A stretch of 64,000 nucleotides of DNA from JAFGUB01 sp050305515 (GTDB lineage Bacteria > Campylobacterota > Campylobacteria > Campylobacterales > Sulfurimonadaceae): assembly GCA_050305515.1 (NCBI GenBank), contig JBNLFL010000006.1:23529-87528 (forward strand), read 5' to 3'. A model generated the notes under the pieces. It was not told the DNA's origin, searched no databases, and worked only from the letters and a program-made list of their open reading frames with translations. Positions 27,246 through 35,155 of the stretch are shown piece by piece. Numbering within the stretch: the first letter of the stretch is position 1; each line of letters opens with the position of its first letter. Both the position numbers and the translations under genes were made by a program.

Positions 27246-27944
27246 TCAGGGACATACTACCCCCTGGTAACGTGAAGCGATCTCGCTGCAGGCGCATTTG
27301 GGAATCTGAATCAGCAGCGGTTCTTTCGAAGGGTCCAGCCATTGCATCAGCTTTTGCAGGATATCCCTCGGCATTGTGGTACAGCCGGCAGTCGGTGCAG
27401 AGGCATTTTTCTCTACATGTAAGAAGATGCATGATCCCTCATTGGGGGTTCCCTCACGATTGTAGCCGACGACAACCCCGAACTCATAGAGGGCATCGTC
27501 CCGGTGCATCCATTCAAAGCTCTTTGGCGGATGTTCGGGGTCGAGGATGACAATGCGGTTATAATCGGGATGCGCGGCGTCATCGACACAGATGCGTGTG
27601 GCGTCTGCCGGTATATAGGGCATTATCACCGGCAACGACTGCGCATATCCGAAAAGTGCAGTCAGAGGAAAAATGCCTGCAGGCGCCCTGCCGTCTCCCT
27701 CTCTTTTTTGGATGGCCGGACACTGCGATGCCAAGGTGCTCTCCCGTGCCCATCCCAGACCGTTTCGTCCCAGATTCACCGGAAGATGCTTGCCTGAAGG
27801 AAGGTAATATCCCTTAATACGTTCGTAGCGCTGGAGTAAACCTTCGGAGCTGTTCATATCGTTGGCAACCACCACAACAAGCTGTTCCGAGGCACAGAGC
27901 TGCCATACGCCAAAAGCTATCAGAAAAAACAGTCGAAAAAACAT
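27246..27944 (-). CDS. L,D-transpeptidase (YkuD-domain) family protein
   Basis: A 232-residue exported protein (signal FRLFFLIAFGVWQLCASE). The YkuD-type domain is shown by REGDGRAPAGIFPL, the His-containing HRDDALYEFGVVVGYN and the catalytic segment GSCIFLHVEK...TAGCTTMP with the His and Ser/Thr-x-Gly-Cys. Such enzymes cross-link or trim peptidoglycan in the periplasm, and in helical relatives a YkuD protein helps set cell shape. A one-mismatch element (CTACATGTAA, 27413-27422) falls at His-Val before the catalytic region. The gene converges on the preceding unknown gene with one base between stops. Confidence 0.85.
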   Translation of the reverse strand: MFFRLFFLIAFGVWQLCASEQLVVVVANDMNSSEGLLQRYERIKGYYLPSGKHLPVNLGRNGLGWARESTLASQCPAIQKREGDGRAPAGIFPLTALFGYAQSLPVIMPYIPADATRICVDDAAHPDYNRIVILDPEHPPKSFEWMHRDDALYEFGVVVGYNREGTPNEGSCIFLHVEKNASAPTAGCTTMPRDILQKLMQWLDPSKEPLLIQIPKCACSEIASRYQGVVCP

Positions 27945-28012
27945 CGCAGACTCTTTATATTGGTTTAAAGATTACTATATTAGCATTGAGTATCTAAAGC
28001 GTCACAGGAGTT

Positions 28013-28639
28013 GTGGTGGGAATCAAAATCCGCAAGGCGGAATCAGCTGACAGCCGATTTGTAGCAGCAGCAATGCTGGCAAGTTCCCGTTCGGGAAAAA
28101 AGGTGGGAGTTTTCGATCTCATCTTTGAAACTTCGGATAATGCGCAGTTGATTGAAAAGCTCAGCCAGCTGGCTTTGGCAACAACCAAAAGTCAGTGTCA
28201 TTACAGTAATTTTCTGATAGCAGAAGAAGAGGGAAAGGCTGTAGGTGCACTATGCGGCTATGAGCCAAGAATCGCCACCCATGAGATATTTTCCAAAGCA
28301 CTTGATGAGGTCGGAGTTGATGAGGGATATCACGAACGCATTGCCGCGTATCTGCTCTGTCAGAGTGACATCGACCGTCAAACCTGGGTTCTTGACTACA
28401 TGAATGTCGATGATAACGCCCATGAGCTCTCCGTGTTGAAAGAACTGGTACAAAAAAGCATGCTTACCGCGCGCCTCAAGGGGTACCGGAAAGTGCAGAC
28501 CATGGTCGAGATCGGTTCAACCGAGACGGAACTCGTTTACGAAAAAATCGGCTTCAAATTCGTTGATGAAAAACGCAGCGATTATTACTTTGAAGTTTTC
28601 GGGCGCAAGGGTATCATGCGTCTGGGCATGCAGCTTTAA
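28013..28639 (+). CDS. GNAT-family N-acetyltransferase
   Basis: A 208-residue soluble protein with a GNAT layout: IRKAESADSRFVAAAML at the start, NFLIAEEEGKAVGALCGYE as the central strands, WVLDYMNVDD, then AHELSVLKELVQKSMLTARLKGY and TETELVYEKIGFKFVDEKR at the end. The acceptor cannot be inferred. The start is GTG, at 28013 or 28016; AGGAG at 28006-28010 favours 28016 slightly by spacing. It is 8 bases before the antiporter gene. Confidence 0.75.
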   Translation: MVGIKIRKAESADSRFVAAAMLASSRSGKKVGVFDLIFETSDNAQLIEKLSQLALATTKSQCHYSNFLIAEEEGKAVGALCGYEPRIATHEIFSKALDEVGVDEGYHERIAAYLLCQSDIDRQTWVLDYMNVDDNAHELSVLKELVQKSMLTARLKGYRKVQTMVEIGSTETELVYEKIGFKFVDEKRSDYYFEVFGRKGIMRLGMQL

Positions 28640-28647
28640 GAACTTTT

Positions 28648-30000
28648 TTGGAGTTCGGCGCCCTCTCCCTGCTTCCTCCGTTTCTGGCTATTGTAATTGC
28701 ACTGATGACGCGGCATGTTTTTGCCGCGCTTTTGGGCGGTATTGTTGTCGGTGAGATTATTGTCGCGCATTTCGATGGTGGGGCAGCACTCTTTTCACTT
28801 TTCGAACGCGCAACGAAGCTGTTGGGCGAAGCATGGATACTCAAAACACTGGCCTTTGCGCTTCTTGTCGGTTCGGTGATGGCACTGCTGCGTGCATCGG
28901 GAGGCATCGGTGCACTCGTCAACGCGCTAAGCGACAAACGCCAGCTTGTACGCTCGGGAAAGAGAGCCTTGCTTCTGACCTATATGGTGGGTGTCGTGAT
29001 CTTTATCGAATCGTCCATTACCTCATTGATCGCGGGTGCCGTGGGAAGACCGTTATGCGACCGTTACGGCGTGAGCCGCGCCAAACTTGCTTTTGTCTGT
29101 GACTCGACGTCGGCACCCATCTGTTCCCTGATTGTACTCAACGGGTGGGGAGCGCTTATTCTGGGACTTATCGTATCGCAAATGGGGAGTGCTTCATCGG
29201 TGACGATGCTGCTGCATGCCGTCATGTACAACTTTTACGCCATGGCGGCACTGCTGGTGACGCTGGCCGTGATTGTATTCGATCTGGATACGCCTGCGAT
29301 GCGCCATGCCAGAGTCATGCACGAAGCGGTAAGCGCGGAGGCCGGCGGGAGGCTGCGCGATCTGCTCATTCCCGTCGGTGTCATGATGGCTACCGTATTT
29401 GCAACGTTGTGGATTACGGGCGATGGCAATCTGATGCAGGGCAGCGGTTCAAGCGCGATCTTTTATGCGATGGTGGTGACGCTGCTCGAGATGGCCTGGC
29501 AATATCGTCATCGGTTGCGTCGGAATGTATGGATTAAAGAGGCATTTCTCGGTGCGCGTTCGATGGGAGGCATTACACTCATTCTGTTTCTGGCATTTCT
29601 CATCGGCGATATCACCAAGAGCTTGCAAACGGGACTCTATGTGGCATCGTTCGCTTCCGAGATGATGCATCCTTCCTTGCTGGCGGCCACGCTCTTTGTT
29701 CTCAGCGCCATCATGGCTTTTGCAACGGGGACGAGCTGGGGAACATTTAGCATCATGATTCCCATTGCCATTCCGATGGGCTTATCCATGCAGAGCGATG
29801 TGGCGCTTCTCATCGGAGCTGTGATCTCGGGCGGTGTGTTCGGCGACCACTGCTCTCCCATTTCCGATACGACGATCATTTCATCGATGGCTGCGGGATG
29901 CGATCATATCGAACATGTGCGGACGCAGCTGCCTTATGCCCTCGTTTCTGCCGTAATCGCCATGGGGGCGTTTCTTATTTTCGGGATGCTTGAAGGATAA
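28648..30000 (+). CDS. NhaC-family Na+/H+ antiporter-like transporter
   Basis: A 450-residue inner-membrane protein with about 11-12 membrane segments. Typical of the NhaC family are ALLRASGGIGALVNAL, the SSITSLIAGAVGRPLCDRYG segment, CDSTSAPICSLI, FATGTSWGTFSIMIPIAIP and GGVFGDHCSPISDTTIISS near the C-terminus. NhaC relatives exchange Na+ or organic acids for H+. The start appears to be TTG 28648, since no ATG exists before the first membrane segment. The end overlaps the convergent WGR-like gene by 26 bases. Confidence 0.85.
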   Translation: MEFGALSLLPPFLAIVIALMTRHVFAALLGGIVVGEIIVAHFDGGAALFSLFERATKLLGEAWILKTLAFALLVGSVMALLRASGGIGALVNALSDKRQLVRSGKRALLLTYMVGVVIFIESSITSLIAGAVGRPLCDRYGVSRAKLAFVCDSTSAPICSLIVLNGWGALILGLIVSQMGSASSVTMLLHAVMYNFYAMAALLVTLAVIVFDLDTPAMRHARVMHEAVSAEAGGRLRDLLIPVGVMMATVFATLWITGDGNLMQGSGSSAIFYAMVVTLLEMAWQYRHRLRRNVWIKEAFLGARSMGGITLILFLAFLIGDITKSLQTGLYVASFASEMMHPSLLAATLFVLSAIMAFATGTSWGTFSIMIPIAIPMGLSMQSDVALLIGAVISGGVFGDHCSPISDTTIISSMAAGCDHIEHVRTQLPYALVSAVIAMGAFLIFGMLEG

Positions 30001-30199
30001 AGCCGCGCTCTTTCTGGCTGGCGATGATGTGCAGCGATTTGAGAAGCGCCTCTTTTTTTGTCTCAAAATACTCTTTGGTCGCCTTGGCGGAACAGCCACG
30101 ACCACAGTGGTGCACAACCATAAACTCGTCAAAGAGCGTCGGATAGAGGGCCACAGAGTAGTAGCTGCAGGAACGTTCGGTTTTTCGAATCAGGATCAT
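29975..30199 (-). CDS. Small WGR-like domain protein
   Basis: A 74-residue protein that fits a single WGR-type domain: YYSVALYPTLFDEFMVVHHCGR, then YFETKKEALLKSLHIIASQKERGF. The usual Trp-Gly-Arg reads Cys-Gly-Arg. WGR domains bind nucleic acid ends in PARPs and MolR-like proteins, but stand-alone bacterial versions have no defined role. GGAG lies about 12 bases before ATG 30199. It overlaps the antiporter gene's end on the opposite strand and diverges from the response regulator. Confidence 0.65.
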   Translation of the reverse strand: MILIRKTERSCSYYSVALYPTLFDEFMVVHHCGRGCSAKATKEYFETKKEALLKSLHIIASQKERGFILQASRK

Positions 30200-30232
30200 G
30201 AAGTTTCACATCTCCGGGGGCTTTGGCGTTAT

Positions 30233-30240
30233 GATACAAT
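30233..30240 (+). promoter_or_regulatory. Likely leaderless promoter of the response-regulator gene
   Basis: GATACAAT ends 7 bases before ATG 30248, with no Shine-Dalgarno sequence. The box and the bases after it (GATACAATAGT) are identical to those before the recD2-like gene. Confidence 0.55.
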
Positions 30241-30247
30241 AGTTACC

Positions 30248-30916
30248 ATGAAAAAAGCAAAAATTATGCTGCTCGAAGACGATGCCGATCTGAGTGCCAC
30301 GCTTTGCGAATATCTTGAAGATTCGGGATACGAAGTAGAACCTCTTTACGATTTTGAAAGCGCTCAGGCACGGCTTTTCGAAACCCGGTACGATCTGCTG
30401 CTGCTTGATGTCAACATTCCCGGAGGCGACGGATTTTCGCTCTTGCGCGGTGCGCGGGGCGATGCGCTGCAGACGCCTGCCATTTTTATGACGACACGCG
30501 GCGCGATGGAAGATCTTGAACGCGGCTATGACAGTGGCGGCGATGATTATCTGAGAAAGCCTTTTGCTCTCAAAGAGTTGCGCCTGCGTGTCGAAAGTAT
30601 GCTCAAGCGCAATTATTTTCATGCTTCCTCGGAACAGATCGAACTGGGCGGGGAGATTCGTTACGACACAGAGCGAAACGCTTTACATGTAAAGGGCGAT
30701 GTGGTAACGCTTAGTGATAAAGAGGCCCGATTGCTCAAGCTTCTGGTACAGCAGCGCGGCAGCATGCTGAGTCACGAAGTCATTATGGAACATCTGTACG
30801 ATTTCGAAGAGACACCCAGCGACAGCGCCCTGCGTACCTACATTAAAAACCTGAGAAAGATTTTGGGAAAGGATGCCATTGTCTCCTACAAACGACTCGG
30901 TTATCAGCTTCGCTGA
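30248..30916 (+). CDS. OmpR-family response regulator
   Basis: A 222-residue two-component regulator. The receiver has the acidic pair LLEDDADL, the phospho-accepting Asp in LLLLDVNIPGGDGF, Thr in FMTTRG and Lys in YLRKPFALKEL. The C-terminal winged helix (LSDKEARLLKLL, DSALRTYIKNLRKILG, VSYKRLGYQLR) binds DNA. It overlaps the histidine kinase gene by 44 bases, so the two are partners. A palindromic element encodes Leu-His-Val-Lys at the linker to the DNA-binding domain. The regulon cannot be told. Confidence 0.93.
   Translation: MKKAKIMLLEDDADLSATLCEYLEDSGYEVEPLYDFESAQARLFETRYDLLLLDVNIPGGDGFSLLRGARGDALQTPAIFMTTRGAMEDLERGYDSGGDDYLRKPFALKELRLRVESMLKRNYFHASSEQIELGGEIRYDTERNALHVKGDVVTLSDKEARLLKLLVQQRGSMLSHEVIMEHLYDFEETPSDSALRTYIKNLRKILGKDAIVSYKRLGYQLR
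30683..30692. repeat. TTACATGTAA element 9
   Basis: Inside the response-regulator gene, read as Leu-His-Val-Lys. Confidence 0.9.
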
Positions 30917-32063
30917 GGGACGGACATTTCGGGCGTTCATTGCGCTTTATGCTTTGATGAGCATTGCCATTTTGGCACTGATGGGTTCGATCTATTATGA
31001 TGCAAAAAAAGAGCAGATGCTCAGCTCGCACCGTCTGGCGATGCAACTTGAGAGCGAACGCTACATTCCGATGCTTCGGGGGTGGCTCTCCCAGGATGTC
31101 GGAAACAGTGTGCCTTTTCCGATTGATCTGGCCTACAATACCGCATTTTATGATGCGCTCGGTATGGAAGTGGCGAGCTACCTGCAAAAAAAGTTTTTCA
31201 ATCCGAAACAGGTGATCGAGCTGCGTGAGGGCTACATCCATTTTTACATTGCGCTGGCATCGTATGGTATCGGGGATTTTTATCTGACATTTGAAACCGA
31301 AGATGATGGCTTGTGGCAGCAGGACGCATGGAAAACGATGCTGCTTTACGGTACGCTGATGCTTGTGCTGCTGGGTGTAGTGGGATATTACCTTGGGCGA
31401 CTTATTTTTGCTCCAATGCGCGAAGCAATAACCCTTCTGGATGATTTTATCAAAGACACGACGCATGAACTGAACACGCCGCTGCAGGTCATTTTGGGGA
31501 ATGTGGAGATGATCGACGCCGCATCACTGCCCGGTTCGCTTCCCAAGAAATTTGAGCGTATCACCATTGCCGCCGAGACGATTGCAGCACTCTATGACGA
31601 TTTGACCTATCTGATGCTCAATCATGCCCCTGCGCAGGTACGCGAAGCGGTCAATGTCGAAGCGCTGCTGCGCGAACGTCTTGATTATTTCCGCTATCGA
31701 TGCGATCAGAAACAGTTACATGTAAGCTTTGATAGTGCGGCATCGGTGCGTGTCACGACCGATCGCAATAAACTCCGGCGGCTGGTTGACAACCTGCTCT
31801 CCAATGCCATCAAGTACAATCATGTCGGCGGAAGCATTCGCGTTATGCTTGATGCCGCATGCCTCAAAGTCATTGACAGCGGCGAGGGGATCGATCCGAA
31901 AAAGATGCATCAGGTGTTCAAGCGCTACGTACGCGCGAGTAGCAACGCGGGAGGATTCGGGATTGGTTTGCATATTGTCTCAAAGATTGTAGGAGAGGAA
32001 GGGTGGCGGCTTACGCTTGAGAGCACTCCCGGATCCGGGAGCACCCTCAGCGTGTTCTGGTGA
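30873..32063 (+). CDS. Sensor histidine kinase
   Basis: A 396-residue membrane sensor: one membrane segment at about residues 20-40, a periplasmic domain of about 110 residues, and a second segment at about 150-172 (LLYGTLMLVLLGVVGYYLG). The H-box is KDTTHELNTPLQVILG with the phosphorylated His, the N-box is LVDNLLSNAIKYN, then VIDSGEGID and GFGIGLHIVSKIV. ATG 30873 overlaps the regulator gene by 44 bases. A palindromic element encodes Leu-His-Val-Ser. The stimulus is unknown. Confidence 0.92.
   Translation: MPLSPTNDSVISFAEGRTFRAFIALYALMSIAILALMGSIYYDAKKEQMLSSHRLAMQLESERYIPMLRGWLSQDVGNSVPFPIDLAYNTAFYDALGMEVASYLQKKFFNPKQVIELREGYIHFYIALASYGIGDFYLTFETEDDGLWQQDAWKTMLLYGTLMLVLLGVVGYYLGRLIFAPMREAITLLDDFIKDTTHELNTPLQVILGNVEMIDAASLPGSLPKKFERITIAAETIAALYDDLTYLMLNHAPAQVREAVNVEALLRERLDYFRYRCDQKQLHVSFDSAASVRVTTDRNKLRRLVDNLLSNAIKYNHVGGSIRVMLDAACLKVIDSGEGIDPKKMHQVFKRYVRASSNAGGFGIGLHIVSKIVGEEGWRLTLESTPGSGSTLSVFW
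31716..31725. repeat. TTACATGTAA element 10
   Basis: Inside the histidine kinase gene, read as Leu-His-Val-Ser; about 1 kb after element 9. Confidence 0.9.
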
Positions 32064-32354
32064 TTATTTTTTGCCGATAAAGGAAGCGATCGCTTCGATA
32101 TCTGCTTCTTGCAGCGTAGCGACCTGACCTTTCATCAGGGCTTTCATGGCACCGCCGTAGCTGCCGTCTTGATATCCCCTGAGCGCGGTAACGATTTCTT
32201 GAGGGGGCAGGGTATTGATAATGCGGCTTTTTCCGAGTGCCGCTTTTTCTCCGTTGGCCCCGTGACAGGCGGCACATTTTTTAAAGAGTGCCGCGCCATC
32301 GCTGGCACTCAGCAAGACGGTAAGTCCCAGAATTAGAAGTAGCGTTTTCATCAT
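32064..32354 (-). CDS. Small class I cytochrome c
   Basis: A 96-residue periplasmic electron carrier with a signal peptide (KTLLLILGLTVLLSASDG), haem site CAACHG and probable axial Met in AMKALMKGQ. The double ATG at 32354/32351 follows AAAGGA. It is the second gene of a pair with the cytochrome at 32370-32699, and its stop abuts the histidine kinase gene end. The redox partner is unknown; small cytochromes of this kind feed terminal oxidases or sulphur enzymes in this group. Confidence 0.88.
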   Translation of the reverse strand: MMKTLLLILGLTVLLSASDGAALFKKCAACHGANGEKAALGKSRIINTLPPQEIVTALRGYQDGSYGGAMKALMKGQVATLQEADIEAIASFIGKK

Positions 32355-32369
32355 AAATCCTTTGTTGTG

Positions 32370-32699
32370 TTATCCGCAGCTTGGGACATTGCCCGAATCT
32401 GCTGCATATTCATAGAGAAAATCTTTCAGATCGGAGGAAAGTTTTTTGAATTTTTCCCCGGCGAAAAATTTTTCCGACTTGTCACCCTTATGGGCCTCAA
32501 TAAGAAGTGCCGCGTTGTCGTCAAAAAGCTCTTCCCACGCATCCTGCGTCTTCATCGCGGCACCTTTGGTACCGTTGCCGTGACATTTTTTACAGCTCTT
32601 GAGATAGGCCTTCTGCCCCTTGTTAATGTCGGCCTGTGCGGCCGGAGCCGCAATCAGAGCACTGAGGAGTGCAGCCCATAAAATAGTTTTTCGTGTCAT
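32370..32699 (-). CDS. Small cytochrome c
   Basis: A 109-residue exported protein (signal ILWAALLSALIAAPAAQA) with one haem site, CKKCHGNG, and a Lys-rich middle. A further Cys lies three residues from the end (VPSCG). AAGGAG precedes ATG 32699. It is transcribed with the next cytochrome, 15 bases downstream. A soluble electron carrier is the likely role. Confidence 0.87.
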   Translation of the reverse strand: MTRKTILWAALLSALIAAPAAQADINKGQKAYLKSCKKCHGNGTKGAAMKTQDAWEELFDDNAALLIEAHKGDKSEKFFAGEKFKKLSSDLKDFLYEYAADSGNVPSCG

Positions 32700-32863
32700 C
32701 GTAAACTCCTTGTTTTGATAGTCTCATGGTAGGGCATGATTGTGGAGTGATTGTGAAACGAATGCATGGATGTCGTGTTACCTTTAAGCGGTGCAAATTG
32801 AATTCCGGTAGCGTTGTAGCGATTGATGGGGAGCTTTTATCTCTAATTTATAGATACAGTTGT

Positions 32864-32869
32864 TATAAT
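32864..32869 (+). promoter_or_regulatory. -10 box of pckA
   Basis: TATAAT lies in an AT-rich run (32845-32880). Transcription would start near 32876, leaving a leader of about 50 bases. Confidence 0.5.
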
Positions 32870-32926
32870 TTTGTTATCAGAAAACAGGGTGCAATGCACT
32901 CTGTCAATCTCACACAAAGACCATGA

Positions 32927-34513
32927 ATGAACCAGCCAAACTTAGAAGAAATCGGGATAAAGAACACGGGAAAGATTTTTCACAATCTTGACTATGAAGA
33001 ACTCATTGCCCACGAGTTGAAAAACGGTGAGTGCCAGCTGGCGGAGAGTGGTGCCACAATGGTGGATACCGGTATTTTTACCGGTCGCAGCCCCAAAGAC
33101 AAATATTTTGTCAATCAGGATCCATCGAACCGCTACATTGCATGGGGTGATGTCAATCACAAGGTTTCGAAAGAGATTTTTGAAGAATTGCTGGCAGTGG
33201 GCCGTGAACAACTCAGCAACAAAGACCTCTATGTGACAGACGTCTACTGCGGATCGTCACAGACCAGTCGCCGTTCCATCCGTTTTGTTACAGAACTGGC
33301 GTGGCAGTCTCATTTTGTCACCAATATGTTCATTCGCCCTTCCATGGAACAGCTGCAGGGGTTCAAACCGGAGTTTACGGTTTTGAATGCCTGTAAAGCC
33401 GTCAATGACAAATGGAAGGAACATGGGCTTCATTCTGAAGTTTTCGTCATTTTTGATGTGGAAGCTAATCTGGCTGTTATCGGCGGGACCTATTATGGCG
33501 GCGAGATGAAAAAAGGGATCTTCTCCATGATGAACTACTGGCTGCCGCTGGAGAACAAACTGCCGATGCACTGTTCGGCCAATGTCGGTCATGACGGGGA
33601 TGTCTGCCTTTTCTTCGGTCTGAGCGGTACGGGAAAAACCACCCTTTCGACTGATCCGCATCGCCGTCTGATCGGTGATGACGAACATGGTTGGGACGAC
33701 GATGGCGTTTTCAACTTTGAAGGCGGGTGTTATGCCAAAGTCATCAACCTCAGTGCTGAAAACGAACCGGAGATTTTTGGTGCCATCCGTCACGGTGCGC
33801 TGCTTGAGAACGTGGTGGCTGATGCCAACGGCGTGGTCGATTACACCGATGGCGCTAAAACGGAAAACACCCGTGTTTCCTATCCTATTTTCCACATTGA
33901 CAACCACGAAGAGACACTGCACGGTTCACATCCAAAAAACATCATCTTCCTGACGGCTGATGCGTTTGGTGTATTGCCTCCGGTGAGCAAGCTGACCAAA
34001 GAGCAGGCAATGTACTACTTCCTCAGCGGCTACACCGCCAAGGTTGCCGGAACCGAGCGTGGCATTACGGAACCGACAGCAACGTTCAGTGCCTGTTTCG
34101 GCGAAGCATTCCTGCCACTACATCCGACAGTATATGCTAAACTTCTGGGAGACAAAATCGATAAGTACGGCGTTAACGTCTTTTTGGTCAATACCGGATG
34201 GACCGGTGGCCCGTACGGCATCGGCAAACGCATGAGCATTAAAGATACCCGTGCCTGCATCAACGCCATACTTGATGGCAGTATCAATAAAAGCGAATTC
34301 CGAACAACGAACACGTTCCGTCTTCAGGTTCCCAATACGCTGGGCGAGATTAATCCGCAGATTCTTTTCCCGCGCGAGTCGTGGGCGGATGATACGGCGT
34401 TCGTGGCAACACGTGACAAACTGGCGCAGATGTTTATCGACAACTTTAAAAAGTATCAGACCGAAGAGAGTGAATTCGATTTCTCTGCAGCGGGACCGCA
34501 GATCGGCGCATAA
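32927..34513 (+). CDS. pckA: ATP-dependent phosphoenolpyruvate carboxykinase
   Basis: Interconverts oxaloacetate plus ATP with phosphoenolpyruvate plus CO2 plus ADP, linking the (often reverse) TCA cycle to sugar synthesis. The 528-residue protein has FTGRSPKDKYFV, GTYYGGEMKKGIFSMMNY, the kinase-1a P-loop FFGLSGTGKTTLSTDP, and DDEHGWDDDGVFNFEGGCYAK for metal binding. ATG 32927 is in frame; the ATG four bases earlier is not. It has its own promoter and a strong terminator. Confidence 0.96.
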   Translation: MNQPNLEEIGIKNTGKIFHNLDYEELIAHELKNGECQLAESGATMVDTGIFTGRSPKDKYFVNQDPSNRYIAWGDVNHKVSKEIFEELLAVGREQLSNKDLYVTDVYCGSSQTSRRSIRFVTELAWQSHFVTNMFIRPSMEQLQGFKPEFTVLNACKAVNDKWKEHGLHSEVFVIFDVEANLAVIGGTYYGGEMKKGIFSMMNYWLPLENKLPMHCSANVGHDGDVCLFFGLSGTGKTTLSTDPHRRLIGDDEHGWDDDGVFNFEGGCYAKVINLSAENEPEIFGAIRHGALLENVVADANGVVDYTDGAKTENTRVSYPIFHIDNHEETLHGSHPKNIIFLTADAFGVLPPVSKLTKEQAMYYFLSGYTAKVAGTERGITEPTATFSACFGEAFLPLHPTVYAKLLGDKIDKYGVNVFLVNTGWTGGPYGIGKRMSIKDTRACINAILDGSINKSEFRTTNTFRLQVPNTLGEINPQILFPRESWADDTAFVATRDKLAQMFIDNFKKYQTEESEFDFSAAGPQIGA

Positions 34514-34519
34514 GCCGGT

Positions 34520-34529
34520 TTACATGTAA
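34520..34529. repeat. TTACATGTAA element 11 (between pckA and its terminator)
   Basis: Exact copy 6 bases after the pckA stop codon and 9 bases before the terminator stem. Confidence 0.9.
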
Positions 34530-34538
34530 GAAACGGGG

Positions 34539-34572
34539 GGGGTGTCACCTTTGAGGTGGCACCCCTTTTTTT
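34539..34572 (+). terminator. Rho-independent terminator of pckA
   Basis: An 11-bp stem (GGGGTGTCACC with GGTGGCACCCC, one T-G pair), a 5-base loop and seven Ts. This is the clearest terminator in the window. Confidence 0.9.
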
Positions 34573-35134
34573 ATGCCTTTTTTTTCGTGGCTGCCGAGAG
34601 GTACCACCACAAGAGACCAAGAAGGCTTAAAAGAATGATGGGGGCAATGTAGGGGCGCGCTGCTACCACCTCATAGGCCGACATGATGACACTGCCCGAC
34701 ATATAGGCTCCGTAACCGACTGCGACCGCCCAGATGGCCGATGCGGCAAAATTCAGCATCGTAAAACGTTTGAGATCATATTTGGTCAGTCCGATAGCCA
34801 GCGGAATCAGCGTTTTGATGCCATAGACATACTTTTGCAAAAAGATGACCCAGTCACCATGTTTTTTCATAAGAAGATGCGAGAGCGCCAGTTTGCGTCG
34901 ATGTTTTCTCAGATAGGTCATCATGTCGCCTTTTTGATAGCGGGTCATGTAAAAGAGCAGCATGTCGCCGAGAAAATTGGCGACAAAGGCGATGGCAATG
35001 GAGAGGGTGATATCCATTTTCCCGGCGAAAGAGAGGACACCTGCTGCGAGCAGTCCGACGAAACCGCCGCCGAGCGAATAGAGAAAGAGCGCAATATAGC
35101 CATAGGTTGTCAGCGAACTGAAAATATCTTCCAA
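34571..35134 (-). CDS. DedA-family membrane protein
   Basis: A 187-residue inner-membrane protein of the DedA/VTT family, some of which flip undecaprenyl phosphate or phospholipids. Features are the N-terminal GGGFVGLLAAGVLSFAG re-entrant-type segment, NFLGDMLLFYMTRY, KKHGDWVIFLQKYVYGIKTLIPLAIG (the conserved Arg/Lys and Pro region) and two C-terminal membrane helices. The start is TTG 35134 with AAGGA 7 bases upstream; that site runs directly out of the palindromic element at 35144-35153. It lies 21 bases after uvrB on the same strand. Confidence 0.85.
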   Translation of the reverse strand: MEDIFSSLTTYGYIALFLYSLGGGFVGLLAAGVLSFAGKMDITLSIAIAFVANFLGDMLLFYMTRYQKGDMMTYLRKHRRKLALSHLLMKKHGDWVIFLQKYVYGIKTLIPLAIGLTKYDLKRFTMLNFAASAIWAVAVGYGAYMSGSVIMSAYEVVAARPYIAPIILLSLLGLLWWYLSAATKKKA

Positions 35135-35143
35135 ATTATTTCC

Positions 35144-35153
35144 TTACATGTAA
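35144..35153. repeat. TTACATGTAA element 12 (uvrB-dedA gap)
   Basis: Exact copy filling half of the 21-base gap. On the minus strand its last bases form the start of the Shine-Dalgarno sequence TAAGGA of the DedA gene. Confidence 0.9.
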
Positions 35154-35155
35154 TG

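Noticed and set aside
29990..30247. N-terminal extension of the response regulator
   Set aside because: The added residues are antisense to the WGR-like gene and the receiver domain begins at ATG 30248, just after a -10 box.
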